The notes beneath the pieces were generated by a model. That model searched no databases and was not told the DNA's origin. It saw only the letters and a program-made list of their open reading frames with translations. Below are positions 17,085-26,525 of a DNA stretch of 64,000 nt, in pieces. Numbering within the stretch: the stretch's first letter is position 1; each line of letters opens with the position of its first letter. Source of the stretch: an uncultured Sphingomonadaceae bacterium (GTDB lineage Bacteria; Pseudomonadota; Alphaproteobacteria; Sphingomonadales; Sphingomonadaceae); NCBI GenBank assembly GCA_947488845.1, contig CANLBM010000001.1, positions 372,001 to 436,000 of the forward strand. Direction: 5' to 3'. The translations under genes were made by a program, and so were the position numbers.

Positions 17085-18047
17085 TCAGGCAACCTTCTTC
17101 AGAGGCGCGGCGTTGCGTCTATCGTCAAATGCGGTGATCTCGGCCGGGGCAGCGTCCCCGTCCATGATCGCGGCTTCATATTCGCTCTCGGCGAGCCGGA
17201 TGAGGTCGCGGTCATCAATATCCCAGGGGTGAAAACCGGGTTTGAAAAATTCCATCAAGGGCCACAGCGTCCGCCGGAATGGTGCCGGGCCAACCAGCGC
17301 ATAATATGCCAGTCCGGTCCACGCACGAAAGCCGGATATGTCATCTTGCCGAAGCAGGTCGATCACGCCCTTTATACGGTTGATTGTAAAACCGAGAGAG
17401 ATTTTGGCCATGAAGGTGCTGCGAACAAACCAGCGCTTGAGCGGATTCCAATCTCTGGTCACATATAGCCAGGTATCATAAGCCACACCTTTGTGCTCGA
17501 TCTCTTCCGACGCATGCCACAGCCAGAGGTTGCGCTGATGTTCGTCGGCATTTTCAAAATGCTTCGGATTGGCGATCACCTCCGCCGCAAGGATTGCGGT
17601 GATATGCTCGATACACATGGTCGCTACCAGATGCGAAATCTCCGGTCTGGCCCGGATACCATTCAATACATCCGCGATGGTTTGTTCCAGCCGCGAAATA
17701 TCCAGATCACAGTCGGTCAAATGCTCGTTAAAACAATGATGCTCGCGACTATGGGTCGCCTCTTGCTGGATGAAGGCGCGGATTTCTCCCTGTAATTTTG
17801 GCGGCACCCGGTTGCGGAATTTCCGGAGCGAATCGATGAAGAAAGTCTCGCCTTTCGGGAAGGTTACCGAGAGGGCGTTGAAAAAGGCGGAAGCAAAAGG
17901 ATCGCCACCAATCCAGCGGCGACGTTTGATCGATTCGCTGGCAAAATACCGGTTACGGGATTTAATATGGAGATCGTCGGGCGTCGCGCTCTTCTGTGGA
18001 TGATCGGGTTCGGTCGCCGCTGCGGCGATAAGTGGCTTCCTGCCCAT
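17085..18047 (-). CDS. PF10118 predicted metal-dependent hydrolase, paralogue 1
   Basis: 320 residues. The fold is a ferritin-like helical bundle with two candidate metal-binding clusters: QQEATHSREHH (E96, H99, H103) and EEIEHKGVAYD (E182, H185), with E147/H148 between them and E67 before. This is the COG3687/PF10118 family, annotated as a metal-dependent hydrolase; the EXXH spacing looks more like a diiron oxidase, which is my inference. AGGAAGG lies 13 nt before the ATG. A second copy with very similar sequence lies at 23681-24580. Confidence 0.85.
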   Translation of the reverse strand: MGRKPLIAAAATEPDHPQKSATPDDLHIKSRNRYFASESIKRRRWIGGDPFASAFFNALSVTFPKGETFFIDSLRKFRNRVPPKLQGEIRAFIQQEATHSREHHCFNEHLTDCDLDISRLEQTIADVLNGIRARPEISHLVATMCIEHITAILAAEVIANPKHFENADEHQRNLWLWHASEEIEHKGVAYDTWLYVTRDWNPLKRWFVRSTFMAKISLGFTINRIKGVIDLLRQDDISGFRAWTGLAYYALVGPAPFRRTLWPLMEFFKPGFHPWDIDDRDLIRLAESEYEAAIMDGDAAPAEITAFDDRRNAAPLKKVA

Positions 18048-18234
18048 ATCTTCTGGTCTACCTTCCTGGAAATCAACATCAACGCGACCGCTTTTGGTTA
18101 AACGCTTTGTAGATAAGGAAGGTTAAGGATCCGCGTGGCAACATACTTAAAATGCTTGGTTTACAATTCATTACCGCGATGAAAACCGGCGCAATTTCGG
18201 GTTTTCTACCAAGTGGTGATTAAAATATACTGGT

Positions 18235-18930
18235 TTATTTGCGCCGGTAGCGAAAATACCACACGTCATGACCCAGTCGGCGCGCTTTGGCTTCATAGCG
18301 CGTTTCCGGCCAGCCACCGGGGCGGATATTCCAGTCATTCGGACTTTCGCACAGCCAGTCAAATTCGTCGCGCTGGTTCATGATCATGCAGGCCCATTCC
18401 AGATAGACCTGATGATCGGTGCCGAAACGGAATTCCCCGCCCGGTTTCAGCTTGGCCGCAATCAGGTCCACCGGCCCGTGGTTCATGAACCGCCGCTTGG
18501 CATGGCGCGCCTTCGGCCACGGATCGGGATGCAGCAGATAGACAAAGCTGAGCGATCCGTCCGGGATCCGCTCGAGCACGTCGAGCGCATTGCCCATATG
18601 CAGGCGGACGTTGCCCAGATGGCCGTCGCGGATATGCTGCAAAGCGCCGACCACGCCGTTGAGATAGGGCTCGCAGCCGATAAAACCGTGATCGGGAAGC
18701 ATGTCGGCACGACTGACCAGATGCTCCCCGGCGCCAAAACCGATTTCGAAATGCAGCGGACGGTCGCCGCCAAACAATGATCTGGACGATACCGGGCCCT
18801 CTACCGGCACAGCGATCTGCGGCAGCAGCTTTTCGACCAGTTCCACCTGCTGGTCGCGCAGCGCATGGCCCTGCCGCCGACCGTATAGCTGGCGGATCGT
18901 GGTGGGATCACCTTCTTTGAATGCGGTCAT
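18235..18930 (-). CDS. trmB: tRNA (guanine-N7-)-methyltransferase
   Basis: 231 residues. Makes m7G46 in the tRNA variable loop. Motif I FEIGFGAGEHLVSRA, GCEPYLNGV and the TrmB-specific LLHPDPWPKARHAKRRF are all present, with TDHQVYLEWA near the C-terminus. It follows metK after 31 bp; lnt-metK-trmB reads as one minus-strand operon. Confidence 0.96.
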   Translation of the reverse strand: MTAFKEGDPTTIRQLYGRRQGHALRDQQVELVEKLLPQIAVPVEGPVSSRSLFGGDRPLHFEIGFGAGEHLVSRADMLPDHGFIGCEPYLNGVVGALQHIRDGHLGNVRLHMGNALDVLERIPDGSLSFVYLLHPDPWPKARHAKRRFMNHGPVDLIAAKLKPGGEFRFGTDHQVYLEWACMIMNQRDEFDWLCESPNDWNIRPGGWPETRYEAKARRLGHDVWYFRYRRK

Positions 18931-18961
18931 CGCTCGGAAATTTCCACGCGCATGATCGTCG

Positions 18962-20173
18962 CTAGATAGCGGCTTTCAGCGCATCAACCAGATCGGTCCG
19001 TTCCCAGGTAAAGAGATCACCCTCTGCCTTGCGGCCAAAGTGACCATAAGCGGCCGTCGGGCTGTATATGGGCTTGTTCAGGCCAAGATGGGTACGAATG
19101 CCTTTGGGAGTGAGGCGAACGAGCTCCGGCAATATTTCTTCCAGTCGTTCTTCGCTCACCTTGCCGGTGCCATGGAGATCGACATTGATCGACAATGGCT
19201 CGGCAACGCCGATCGCATAAGACAGCTGGATCGCGCAGCGTTTGGCGAGACCTGCGGCGACGATATTCTTAGCCAGATAGCGCGTGATATAGGCTGCCGA
19301 GCGATCGACCTTGGTCGGATCCTTGCCGGAGAAAGCGCCGCCGCCATGGGGGCTGGCTCCGCCATAGGTGTCGACGATGATCTTGCGTCCGGTGAGACCG
19401 GCGTCGCCGTCCGGGCCGCCAATTTCAAAGCGACCGGTCGGGTTGACATGGATCACCGTCTTGTCGGTGATGAAGCCTTCCGGCAGCACCTTGTGGAACA
19501 CGCCCATCACATAGTCGCGCAGTTCCTCGTAAAGCGCCGGATTGTCGCTGTCCTTGTAATAGCCCGGCGCGTGCTGCGTCGACACCACCAGAGCAACAGC
19601 CTCGACCGGTACTTCATTGACGTAACGCAAAGTCACCTGGCTCTTGCTGTCGGGCTCCAGAAACGGTGCCCGGCCGCTGTGACGATCGGCGGCCATCTGC
19701 TTCAATATCTGATGCGAATATTGCAATGTCGCCGGCATCAGGTCCGGGGTTTCGTCGCTGGCATAGCCGAACATGATCCCCTGGTCGCCGGCGCCTTCGT
19801 CCTTGTTACCGCTTTCATCCACACCCTGCGCGATATGCGCCGATTGCGGGTGCAGATAATTTTCAAAGGTCAGATTCTGCCAGTGGAACCCGTCCTGCTC
19901 ATAACCGATTTTCTTCACGGTCTCGCGGACAACGGTCTGGATTTCTTCCTGCGCGCCCGGGGCCCAATTGCCGTCCGTGTCGATCATGCCCGAACCACGC
20001 ACTTCGCCTGCCAGAATCACGCGGTCGGTGGTGGTCATGGTTTCGCAGGCAACCCGCGCTTCGGGATCCTTGGAAAGAAACAGATCGACGATGGCATCAG
20101 AAATCTGGTCCGATACTTTGTCGGGATGGCCTTCAGAGACCGATTCGGAGGTGAAGATAAATTCTGAACGCAT
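18962..20173 (-). CDS. metK: S-adenosylmethionine synthase
   Basis: 403 residues. Makes SAM from methionine and ATP. Signature [16 protein letters not shown] near the start, [12 protein letters not shown] in the middle and [23 protein letters not shown] lies 7 nt before the ATG. Between lnt (68 bp) and trmB, whose product uses SAM. I saw no recognisable SAM riboswitch in the short gap before it. Confidence 0.98.
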   Translation of the reverse strand: MRSEFIFTSESVSEGHPDKVSDQISDAIVDLFLSKDPEARVACETMTTTDRVILAGEVRGSGMIDTDGNWAPGAQEEIQTVVRETVKKIGYEQDGFHWQNLTFENYLHPQSAHIAQGVDESGNKDEGAGDQGIMFGYASDETPDLMPATLQYSHQILKQMAADRHSGRAPFLEPDSKSQVTLRYVNEVPVEAVALVVSTQHAPGYYKDSDNPALYEELRDYVMGVFHKVLPEGFITDKTVIHVNPTGRFEIGGPDGDAGLTGRKIIVDTYGGASPHGGGAFSGKDPTKVDRSAAYITRYLAKNIVAAGLAKRCAIQLSYAIGVAEPLSINVDLHGTGKVSEERLEEILPELVRLTPKGIRTHLGLNKPIYSPTAAYGHFGRKAEGDLFTWERTDLVDALKAAI

Positions 20174-20241
20174 GGCAAAATCCTGATTTTGAGCCGAAAC
20201 AACATCAGCTTTAGGGACATAAGGAAATGTTTATATGTGCT

Positions 20242-21789
20242 TTAACGACCGCGCACGCGGATAGCAATGGCAGATAGCAGCAAAATCAGTGCCAGACCGA
20301 GCGGCAGAAGATTGCCGTAACGCGCAAATAATGTGGGTGCCTTCGCCTGTGGCAGGCTGCTGTCAATCCGGCCGGCCTGCCCCATCGGAATGCTGGCTCT
20401 GACCATTCCGTTCGCGTCAATCACCGCCGAAATTCCGGTCGGCGTGGAACGGATCACTGGCAATCCCTCTTCGATGGCCCGCAAGCGCGCCTGCGCCAGA
20501 TGCTGCGGCGGTCCCCATTCTCCGAACCAGGCGTCATTCGAGGGATTGAAGATGAAGTCCGGCCGGTTGTTTCGATCGACAACCTGTCCCGAGAATATGA
20601 TCTCGTAACAGACCTGAAGCCCGGCCTTACCAAATTTGCCGAGATCGAGCGAACGGGCTCCGGGCCCCGGCCAGAAATCAAAGTCACCGGGCACCAGACG
20701 GGACAGGCCGATGGCCGACAACAGCGGCCGCATCGGCAGATATTCGCCATAAGGCACCAGATGGCTCTTGTCATAGCGTCCCAATAGTTCGCCCTGCTGG
20801 TCCATCGCAAAGACGCTGTTGCGCGCGCCGACCGCGCGGCCTTCGGCTTCGTCAAATTCGAGTTTGAGCGCACCCAGCACCAGCACATCACCGGGCTTCA
20901 TCAACGCACCCAGTTGCTGGCGCACCATTTCGGGCGGGCGACCGTAATAATAGCGGGCCGGATATCCGGTCTCGAGATAATCGGGGATTGCTGCTTCCGG
21001 CCAAAAAATTAGTCGGGGCCTGTCATCTTTCCGGACCGTCAACTCGGCGAGTTTCTCCAGATTCTGCTGTTCGTAGCCGGCCTTCCATTTGTCCTGCTGA
21101 CCGATATTGGGCTGGACGACGGTGATCGGCGTACCATCCGGCGCTTTGCCAGCGCCTGCACGGGGCGACATAACTGCTGCCAGCGAAAGAATGACAATGA
21201 CTGGCAGCGCCATGATCGACGCCTGCCGCCAGCGCCGACCGCTCGTAGCGACGGCGATCTGCAAACAGAATCCCGCAACGATTATAGCGACCGCCGCAAG
21301 ACCATATGTACCGACCAGGGCAGAGCCGGCCCACAAGCCAGAAGGCAATGTCACGGACAGGGGATTCCAGATAAACCCGCTGAACACCCAGCTACGCAAC
21401 CATTCGGTGATGATCCATGCTCCGGCCAGGGCGAGGATGAAGGCCCACGGGCTCTTCCTGCCGAGCGACCATGCTGTAACAGCAGCCAAGGCCGGGAACA
21501 CCGCCAGATAGAGCGACAATAGCACCACCGCGACATAGCCCATCCATCCCGGCATCGCAGCCTGGAAGGTAAAGGCCTTGGCGATCCAGTTGAGGCCGAT
21601 GATGAAATGGCCCAGACCGAACAGCCAGCCGGCGAAAAAGGCGGCTTTGCGACTCTGCGCCTGCATCAATATGACCATCCACAGAGCCAGCATCAGCAGC
21701 GTCAGCGGCCACAGGTTCAGCGGCGCAAAGCCGGTCGCGCTGATTCCGCCGGCAAGCAGCGAAATTCCGTAAGGATGGCGGGTGATCAT
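20242..21789 (-). CDS. lnt: Apolipoprotein N-acyltransferase
   Basis: 515 residues if it starts at the ATG at 21789; ATGs at 21861 and 21870 are also in frame. The frame stays open to 22626, but that part lies antisense to the next gene and is not real. N-terminal membrane segments are followed by a nitrilase-type domain with the Glu-Lys-Cys triad: FWPEAAIPDYLE, YDKSHLVPYGEYLP and LQVCYEIIFSG. A last TM segment precedes the stop. Adds the third acyl chain to lipoproteins at the inner membrane; several lipoproteins lie in this window. The likely operon is lnt-metK-trmB. Confidence 0.93.
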   Translation of the reverse strand: MITRHPYGISLLAGGISATGFAPLNLWPLTLLMLALWMVILMQAQSRKAAFFAGWLFGLGHFIIGLNWIAKAFTFQAAMPGWMGYVAVVLLSLYLAVFPALAAVTAWSLGRKSPWAFILALAGAWIITEWLRSWVFSGFIWNPLSVTLPSGLWAGSALVGTYGLAAVAIIVAGFCLQIAVATSGRRWRQASIMALPVIVILSLAAVMSPRAGAGKAPDGTPITVVQPNIGQQDKWKAGYEQQNLEKLAELTVRKDDRPRLIFWPEAAIPDYLETGYPARYYYGRPPEMVRQQLGALMKPGDVLVLGALKLEFDEAEGRAVGARNSVFAMDQQGELLGRYDKSHLVPYGEYLPMRPLLSAIGLSRLVPGDFDFWPGPGARSLDLGKFGKAGLQVCYEIIFSGQVVDRNNRPDFIFNPSNDAWFGEWGPPQHLAQARLRAIEEGLPVIRSTPTGISAVIDANGMVRASIPMGQAGRIDSSLPQAKAPTLFARYGNLLPLGLALILLLSAIAIRVRGR

Positions 21790-21879
21790 ATCTTGAAGTT
21801 TTGACACCGGCGGCTTTTGCCGTGTTCGGTGTCGCCATTCAATTGCTAATTGCCGGAACATGGATTTCATTGCTATTGC

Positions 21880-22575
21880 ATGCCGATGAACCTGATCTCT
21901 CTCCTGATCCTCGCCCTCTCGCAACCGGCCGCGGCGCCAGCGACGCCGCTTACCGAAACGCAGAGCCGCGACCTCACCTGTGTCGCCGTCCTCGCGATCA
22001 TCGCATCCGAACAGGAGCGCGGCGTCGCCAGCGCTCTCGACTATCCCCTGCTTATCGAACGCGGCGCGACCTATGCCGGGCTGGTCGGGGAACGGATCAT
22101 GAGCGAGACCGGCAGGAGCAGAGAAGAGGTTCGGCAAGAGATTGTGGCAGTGGTCGCGGCGCAGCAGGCCAAGGGCGGCAATGGTGCCGCGGCAGACGAG
22201 GTCTTCGAAGCGGAAATGGCGCAATGCCTGCCCCTGCTCGATGCCGCGATACCGCCCAGGCCCAAGCCCGACCTCAACCAGTGCGCCGGGATGCTGCAAC
22301 TGGCTTATGAGGAAGTTCACAGCCGCGAAGGTCTGTCCAAGACGGCGCAGGATCTCAAGACTCTCGCCACGGTTCTCGACAGCCGCGCGCGCGACAAGAT
22401 GCGCGCCGAGGGACTCAGCGGTCAGGAAAGCGATATCCTGCTGACACAGGAGCGCGAAGCGATGCTGGCCGATGCCCGGCAACAGGAGGCGCTCGGCCAG
22501 GGTTCCGACCTCGATTATGATCATTGTTTCACCCTCGCCGCACCCGAAGACAAAGGCCGCAAATATGAGCACTGA
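21880..22575 (+). CDS. Hypothetical secreted protein
   Basis: 231 residues from the ATG at 21880 (a second ATG lies two codons later). Signal peptide MNLISLLILALSQPAAA, then a mostly helical Ala/Glu/Gln-rich body with several cysteines. No family recognised. Its stop lies inside the next gene, which starts at 22565, so the pair is coupled. The 5' end faces lnt, 90 bp away in the opposite direction, so the promoters must be very close. Confidence 0.75.
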   Translation: MPMNLISLLILALSQPAAAPATPLTETQSRDLTCVAVLAIIASEQERGVASALDYPLLIERGATYAGLVGERIMSETGRSREEVRQEIVAVVAAQQAKGGNGAAADEVFEAEMAQCLPLLDAAIPPRPKPDLNQCAGMLQLAYEEVHSREGLSKTAQDLKTLATVLDSRARDKMRAEGLSGQESDILLTQEREAMLADARQQEALGQGSDLDYDHCFTLAAPEDKGRKYEH

Positions 22576-23005
22576 ACCGTCGAGTCCGTTACGCCCGTTC
22601 CACCTCGCCTTCCCGGTACGCGACATTGCCGAAGCGCGCGCATTTTATGGTGATCTGCTGGGGTGCCCGGAAGGCCGCAGCGACAGTCACTGGATTGATT
22701 TCAGCCTCTACGGTCACCAGATCGTCACCCATCTGGACGAGCATATGGATGGACGCCAGCTGCTCAACCCGGTCGATGGCGAACAGGTACCGGTTCCCCA
22801 TTTCGGCGTCGTGCTGACGATGCCCGACTGGCAGGCGCTGGCCGACCGTCTAACAGCAGCAGACGTCGCCTTTGTCATCGCACCGACGATCCGCTTCAAG
22901 GGGCAGACTGGCGAACAGGCAACGATGTTTTTTCAGGATCCCAGCGGCAATGCACTCGAGTTCAAGGCCTTTGCCAGCGATGATCAACTGTTTGCGAAGG
23001 ATTGA
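22565..23005 (+). CDS. VOC family protein (COG3565-like)
   Basis: 146 residues from the ATG at 22565, with AAAGG 7 nt upstream; it overlaps the preceding gene by 11 bp. Glyoxalase/extradiol-dioxygenase fold: FHLAFPVRDIAEARAFYGDLLG, then HFGVVLTMPDWQALADRL and FFQDPSGNALEFKAF, with His and Glu at the metal positions (H in RPFHLAF and Glu in ALEFK). Similar to the predicted dioxygenase family COG3565; substrate unknown. Confidence 0.87.
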   Translation: MSTEPSSPLRPFHLAFPVRDIAEARAFYGDLLGCPEGRSDSHWIDFSLYGHQIVTHLDEHMDGRQLLNPVDGEQVPVPHFGVVLTMPDWQALADRLTAADVAFVIAPTIRFKGQTGEQATMFFQDPSGNALEFKAFASDDQLFAKD

Positions 23006-23017
23006 GATCAGGGAAGC

Positions 23018-23614
23018 CTAAGCTTCATGACCACATTTCCAGCGTTCCAGTGCGTCTTCCAGCTGTCGCTCCGCCATGTCACGAGCGGAATCGCGGGGTA
23101 GACCCAGCGAGCCGGACAGACGCTCGCCAATCAGTGCATCACCCAGTGCCATAAGCACCAGAGCCAGCGTGTCATCGTGCTTTTCCTGATCTTCGTGCCC
23201 GTCTTCGCCAATATCGTCGATCAGCGCGTGAATCGCATCGACAATCGGGTCGAGCGCATCTTCATTTCCGGTCAGCATCATCCAGGACCAGAGCGCCGCC
23301 CCGCCCTGTTTGTCGAACGCGTCGAAAGTCAGGTCAACAATATCCCGCACAGTCCCCTCGCCGGTCCGGGATTTTACGATCGCCTGCGCGATCATGCCGC
23401 AGACTTCGGCGGACAGATAAGCCGCGAGCGCTTTTTGCAAGCCTGATGCGGAACCGAAATGGTGTAGCAGATTGGCATGGGTGCGACCGATCCGGGCGGC
23501 TACCGCTTTCAGAGTGACCGACTGCGGGCCTGTTTCGATCAGCAAATTGCGGGCTGCAGCCAGCGCCATGTTACGGCTTGCTTCGGGGGACAGACGTCGC
23601 TTCGCTATTGACAT
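23018..23614 (-). CDS. TetR/AcrR family regulator
   Basis: 198 residues. N-terminal helix-turn-helix in VTLKAVAARIGRTHANLLHHFGS (about 33-55), then an unrelated ligand-binding region. Divergent from the second PF10118 gene over 66 bp; its ATG overlaps the -35 box of the promoter facing that gene, so it is the obvious candidate repressor of the PF10118 gene and of itself. Confidence 0.9.
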   Translation of the reverse strand: MSIAKRRLSPEASRNMALAAARNLLIETGPQSVTLKAVAARIGRTHANLLHHFGSASGLQKALAAYLSAEVCGMIAQAIVKSRTGEGTVRDIVDLTFDAFDKQGGAALWSWMMLTGNEDALDPIVDAIHALIDDIGEDGHEDQEKHDDTLALVLMALGDALIGERLSGSLGLPRDSARDMAERQLEDALERWKCGHEA

Positions 23615-23635
23615 TTATGTTAGTAACCTTATTAT
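23608..23635 (+). promoter_or_regulatory. Promoter of PF10118 paralogue 2 with TetR-type operator
   Basis: TTGACA (23608-23613), 16-bp spacer, TATTAT (23630-23635, one mismatch from TATAAT), about 45 bp before the PF10118 ATG. The spacer holds the palindrome GTTAGTAAC (23619-23627), a fitting place for a repressor. A second TTGACAT occurs at 23635-23641. Confidence 0.6.
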
Positions 23636-23680
23636 TGACATCCTGACTATAGGCCGCATTCCGCAAAATGGAAACATCCG

Positions 23681-24580
23681 ATGAACATGCTTAGCTCCGT
23701 CAATGCCGAACCGGAAACCATCCAGACGCCAACGCCGGCGGGTCATGAAATTACACCGCGCGACCGTCGTTTCGGGCGGGAAGAGGGTTATGATCCCGGA
23801 AAATACTGGCAAAATGCCGATCCCGTTGCGACGGCCTTTTACAATTGCCTGTCCCTTACCTTTCCGCGCGGCGAGGCTTTTTTCATCGAAAGCGTAAAAG
23901 CATTCCGGGACCATACGCCGGAAAAATTGCAGAAAGAGATTCGCGCGTTCGTCCAGCAGGAAGTGATCCATAGTCGCGAACATCTCGCGCTCAACCGCCG
24001 GGTTGAAGAAAATGGCTATGACACAAGCCGGATCGAGAAGCGCATTACCGAATCGCTGGCGATGACCAAAGACCGGCCGGAAATAACCAATCTGGCGGCG
24101 ACGATGATCCTGGAACATTTTACCGCGATCATGGCACGGCAATTTCTGGCCAATCCGCTGCATTGGGCAAATTCCGACGAAGAAACCGCCGACCTATGGC
24201 GCTGGCACGCACTGGAAGAGATTGAACATAAGGGCGTCGCCTATGACACCTGGCTCTATGCGACGAGAGACTGGAGTCGGCGAAAACGCTGGCAGGTGAA
24301 AGCGGTGATGATGATATTGATCACCCGCAATTTCTGGGGCAACCGCTGGCGTGATACGCTCGACCTGCTGGCGCAGGACGGCTTTGCCGGATGGCGCGTG
24401 AAAATGAAGCTGCTGAAATTCCTGCTCTTCAAGCCGGGTATCGCACGGGCGATTATCATCCCCTGGTGCAAATTCTTTCTGCCCGGATTTCATCCGTGGA
24501 ACGAAGACGACCGGCATCTGATCGAACGGGCCGAGAGCGAATATGAAGCAGCGATAACGGGACGACCAGCGACGGCCTAG
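23681..24580 (+). CDS. PF10118 predicted metal-dependent hydrolase, paralogue 2
   Basis: 299 residues. Closely similar to the gene at 17085-18047: the same ALS/CLS-LTFP-GE-FFI block, QQEVIHSREH (E94, H97, H101), MILEHFTAIM and EEIEHKGVAYDTWLYATRDW, and an identical-length layout ending GFHPWNEDDRHLI-RAESEYEAAI. Ferritin-like helical bundle with likely dimetal site. Divergent TetR next to it suggests an inducible substrate. Family function not established. Confidence 0.86.
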   Translation: MNMLSSVNAEPETIQTPTPAGHEITPRDRRFGREEGYDPGKYWQNADPVATAFYNCLSLTFPRGEAFFIESVKAFRDHTPEKLQKEIRAFVQQEVIHSREHLALNRRVEENGYDTSRIEKRITESLAMTKDRPEITNLAATMILEHFTAIMARQFLANPLHWANSDEETADLWRWHALEEIEHKGVAYDTWLYATRDWSRRKRWQVKAVMMILITRNFWGNRWRDTLDLLAQDGFAGWRVKMKLLKFLLFKPGIARAIIIPWCKFFLPGFHPWNEDDRHLIERAESEYEAAITGRPATA

Positions 24581-24603
24581 GGCAAGGTCCTAAAGCAAAG
24601 CGA

Positions 24604-25155
24604 TCAATGCGCCGCTCTGTTTACGTCCACCTTGTCGATCCATTCCGGAAAAAAGCTGGGTTCGCGATTGGACCAGCCCGGCGCGGTCGCGGCGGCCTCG
24701 CTGATCGATTGCAGCAGACCCTTGCGGGTTTTCGGGTGAAGATGGGGAAGCGATGCTGCCGCACAAAATGCGCCGGGCAGCCAGGGACGCGATTCCGGAC
24801 CAAGCAGACGTTCGTACAGGAAACGGAAAGCCGGAAAGCTGTGGATACGGCCCTGCCCCAGATCAAAGGCGGCCAGCGAAATCAGTGACGGCATGAATGC
24901 TTCGATACTGTCGATCGCACAATCTTCGGGAATGGCTTTGCGAATATCATTGATGCGCCGGTATAAGGACATTTGCACCTTGATCCCGGCCTCTTCGACC
25001 TTGTCGCGCGACCATGTTTCAATCGCGTCGGATCGTACAAGGCCGACGTCCAGCGAACGCCGGATATAGCGTTGGGTCGCAGAGCTGAAGCCCGCGAATT
25101 CCTTCATCTCGGCCAGCGTCATGGCACCGGGAACCGCTTGCATTTCCTTTGGCAT
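24604..25155 (-). CDS. Hypothetical protein with possible MerR-like N-terminus
   Basis: 183 residues from the ATG at 25155, which has GGAG 9 nt upstream; an in-frame ATG at 25194 lacks a good site. Not recognised. The N-terminal MTLAEMKEFAGFSSATQRYI and RRSLDVGLV faintly recall a MerR helix-turn-helix, but there is no clear signature. Contains Cys-Ala-Ala, His and Trp residues in the middle and a basic centre. A near-CtrA site lies 55-69 bp upstream. Confidence 0.7.
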   Translation of the reverse strand: MPKEMQAVPGAMTLAEMKEFAGFSSATQRYIRRSLDVGLVRSDAIETWSRDKVEEAGIKVQMSLYRRINDIRKAIPEDCAIDSIEAFMPSLISLAAFDLGQGRIHSFPAFRFLYERLLGPESRPWLPGAFCAAASLPHLHPKTRKGLLQSISEAAATAPGWSNREPSFFPEWIDKVDVNRAAH

Positions 25156-25209
25156 GTCCGCGCATCTCCTAGTAGGTTCATCCCACTCAGACATTTGACC
25201 CGAACATGG

Positions 25210-25224
25210 TTAGTATTTGGTTAA
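25210..25224 (+). promoter_or_regulatory. Near-consensus CtrA-type site
   Basis: TTAG-TATTTGG-TTAA has one mismatch to TTAA-N7-TTAA (minus strand: TTAACCA...). It lies about 55-69 bp upstream of the hypothetical gene at 25155 and 168 bp upstream of the LytS-type kinase. Confidence 0.35.
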
Positions 25225-25391
25225 ACATGTGTGATTTAATTCCGGGCAGCAGGTCAAAAATCTCGGAAATTGCGCGACCAACGCGGAACGTTTCGACCAA
25301 CCGCCAGCCTGTTTCGACCGGGCACGATTCCACTAGAGACAATTGATACCATATTGGCCTAAGCTGCCTCGAAACCATGAACTGAATATAT

Positions 25392-26525
25392 ATGAGAAAA
25401 TTTGAACTGGGAAACCACAAGCCGTCGGTCGGGCATCAGGTTGCAATCCTGTCGATACTCGGGTTCTGGCTTTTCTATGTGATTGTCCTGACCCTGCGGG
25501 CCTCGATTGGCGATTGGCCGGCCCAGGGCGAAATGGCCATGCGACGGATTGTCGTGACGATTTTCGGGATCGGCATCACCTATCTGCTCTACCTGTTTTT
25601 CCAGCGGTTCGAGGACAAACGCCTATCGACGCGGATCATCACGATCTTTGCGGCTGCCGTTCCCTGTGCGATCCTCATTGCCTCGTTCAATCATTATATT
25701 TTCAATATCTATTATCCCGAGAATCTCTGGGATGAAGCGCATGTCGAGGAGATGCGCAAATATATGGCCCAGGACAATCTGGCGCTGAAGGCGATTTCGG
25801 AAGATGCCACCTCGCGCTTTTTCTTCCTTATCAGCTGGGCCTCGCTTTATCTGACGCTGAGCTATGCCGGTAAAGTTCGTCAGGTCGAGCGCAAGGCTGC
25901 CCGCTTCGCCCAGGCCGCGCAAGACGCGGAACTTCGGTCGCTGCGCTATCAGGTCAATCCGCATTTCCTGTTCAACACGCTCAACAGCCTCAGCACCCTG
26001 GTGATGCGCAGCCAGCCGGAAGAAGCCGAGGAGATGATCCTCAATCTTTCGAAATTCTATCGGACCAGCCTGTCCGGCGACCCGCTGGAGGATGTGCCCC
26101 TGTCGGAAGAAGTGCATCTGCAAAATCTTTATCTCGACATCGAGGCAGTCCGTTTCCCCGACCGGCTCCGGACGAAGGTGAATATCCCCGATGATCTCCT
26201 CGGCGTGCTGGTCCCCGGACTGATCCTGCAACCTTTGGTCGAGAATGCGATCAAGCACAGCGTTGCACACAGCAAGCGTCCGGTCACCATCGCAATCAGC
26301 GCGCGATCGGATGGCGATAATCTGATCCTCACGGTCGCCGACGACGGCGACCCGCGTCCGGTCGATCTGGATGATGATCGAACGAGCAGCGGAATCGGCC
26401 TCGCGAATGTCCGCGACCGGCTCGAAACCCGCTTTGGACGGCAAGCCGGACTTCAGACTGTACGTCCGGCGGAAGGTGGCTATATTGCCCAACTGACTCT
26501 ACCGTTGATGCTGGATAATCCATGA
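25392..26525 (+). CDS. LytS/YehU-type sensor histidine kinase
   Basis: 377 residues. Four membrane segments in about residues 17-160, then the His_kinase (PF06580) domain with the phospho-acceptor H191 in YQVNPHFLFNTLNSL, followed by VENAIKHSVAHSK (N box) and DDRTSSGIGLANVRDRLE (G box). No periplasmic sensor domain. Its stop overlaps the response regulator start by 4 bp, so the pair is a two-component system. Possible signals are membrane stress or small ligands; not readable from the sequence. Confidence 0.93.
   Translation: MRKFELGNHKPSVGHQVAILSILGFWLFYVIVLTLRASIGDWPAQGEMAMRRIVVTIFGIGITYLLYLFFQRFEDKRLSTRIITIFAAAVPCAILIASFNHYIFNIYYPENLWDEAHVEEMRKYMAQDNLALKAISEDATSRFFFLISWASLYLTLSYAGKVRQVERKAARFAQAAQDAELRSLRYQVNPHFLFNTLNSLSTLVMRSQPEEAEEMILNLSKFYRTSLSGDPLEDVPLSEEVHLQNLYLDIEAVRFPDRLRTKVNIPDDLLGVLVPGLILQPLVENAIKHSVAHSKRPVTIAISARSDGDNLILTVADDGDPRPVDLDDDRTSSGIGLANVRDRLETRFGRQAGLQTVRPAEGGYIAQLTLPLMLDNP

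Noticed and set aside
19040..20167. Plus-strand frame of 375 codons opposite metK
   Set aside because: Shadow; metK motifs are complete on the minus strand.
20174..20241. SAM riboswitch before metK
   Set aside because: Only 68 bp; compared with recalled SAM-II and SAM/SAH consensus there is no matching core, and the gene lies inside a lnt operon.
21790..22626. N-terminal extension of lnt
   Set aside because: The upstream part is antisense to a secreted protein gene and lacks any Lnt-like sequence; a start near 21789-21870 gives the normal length.
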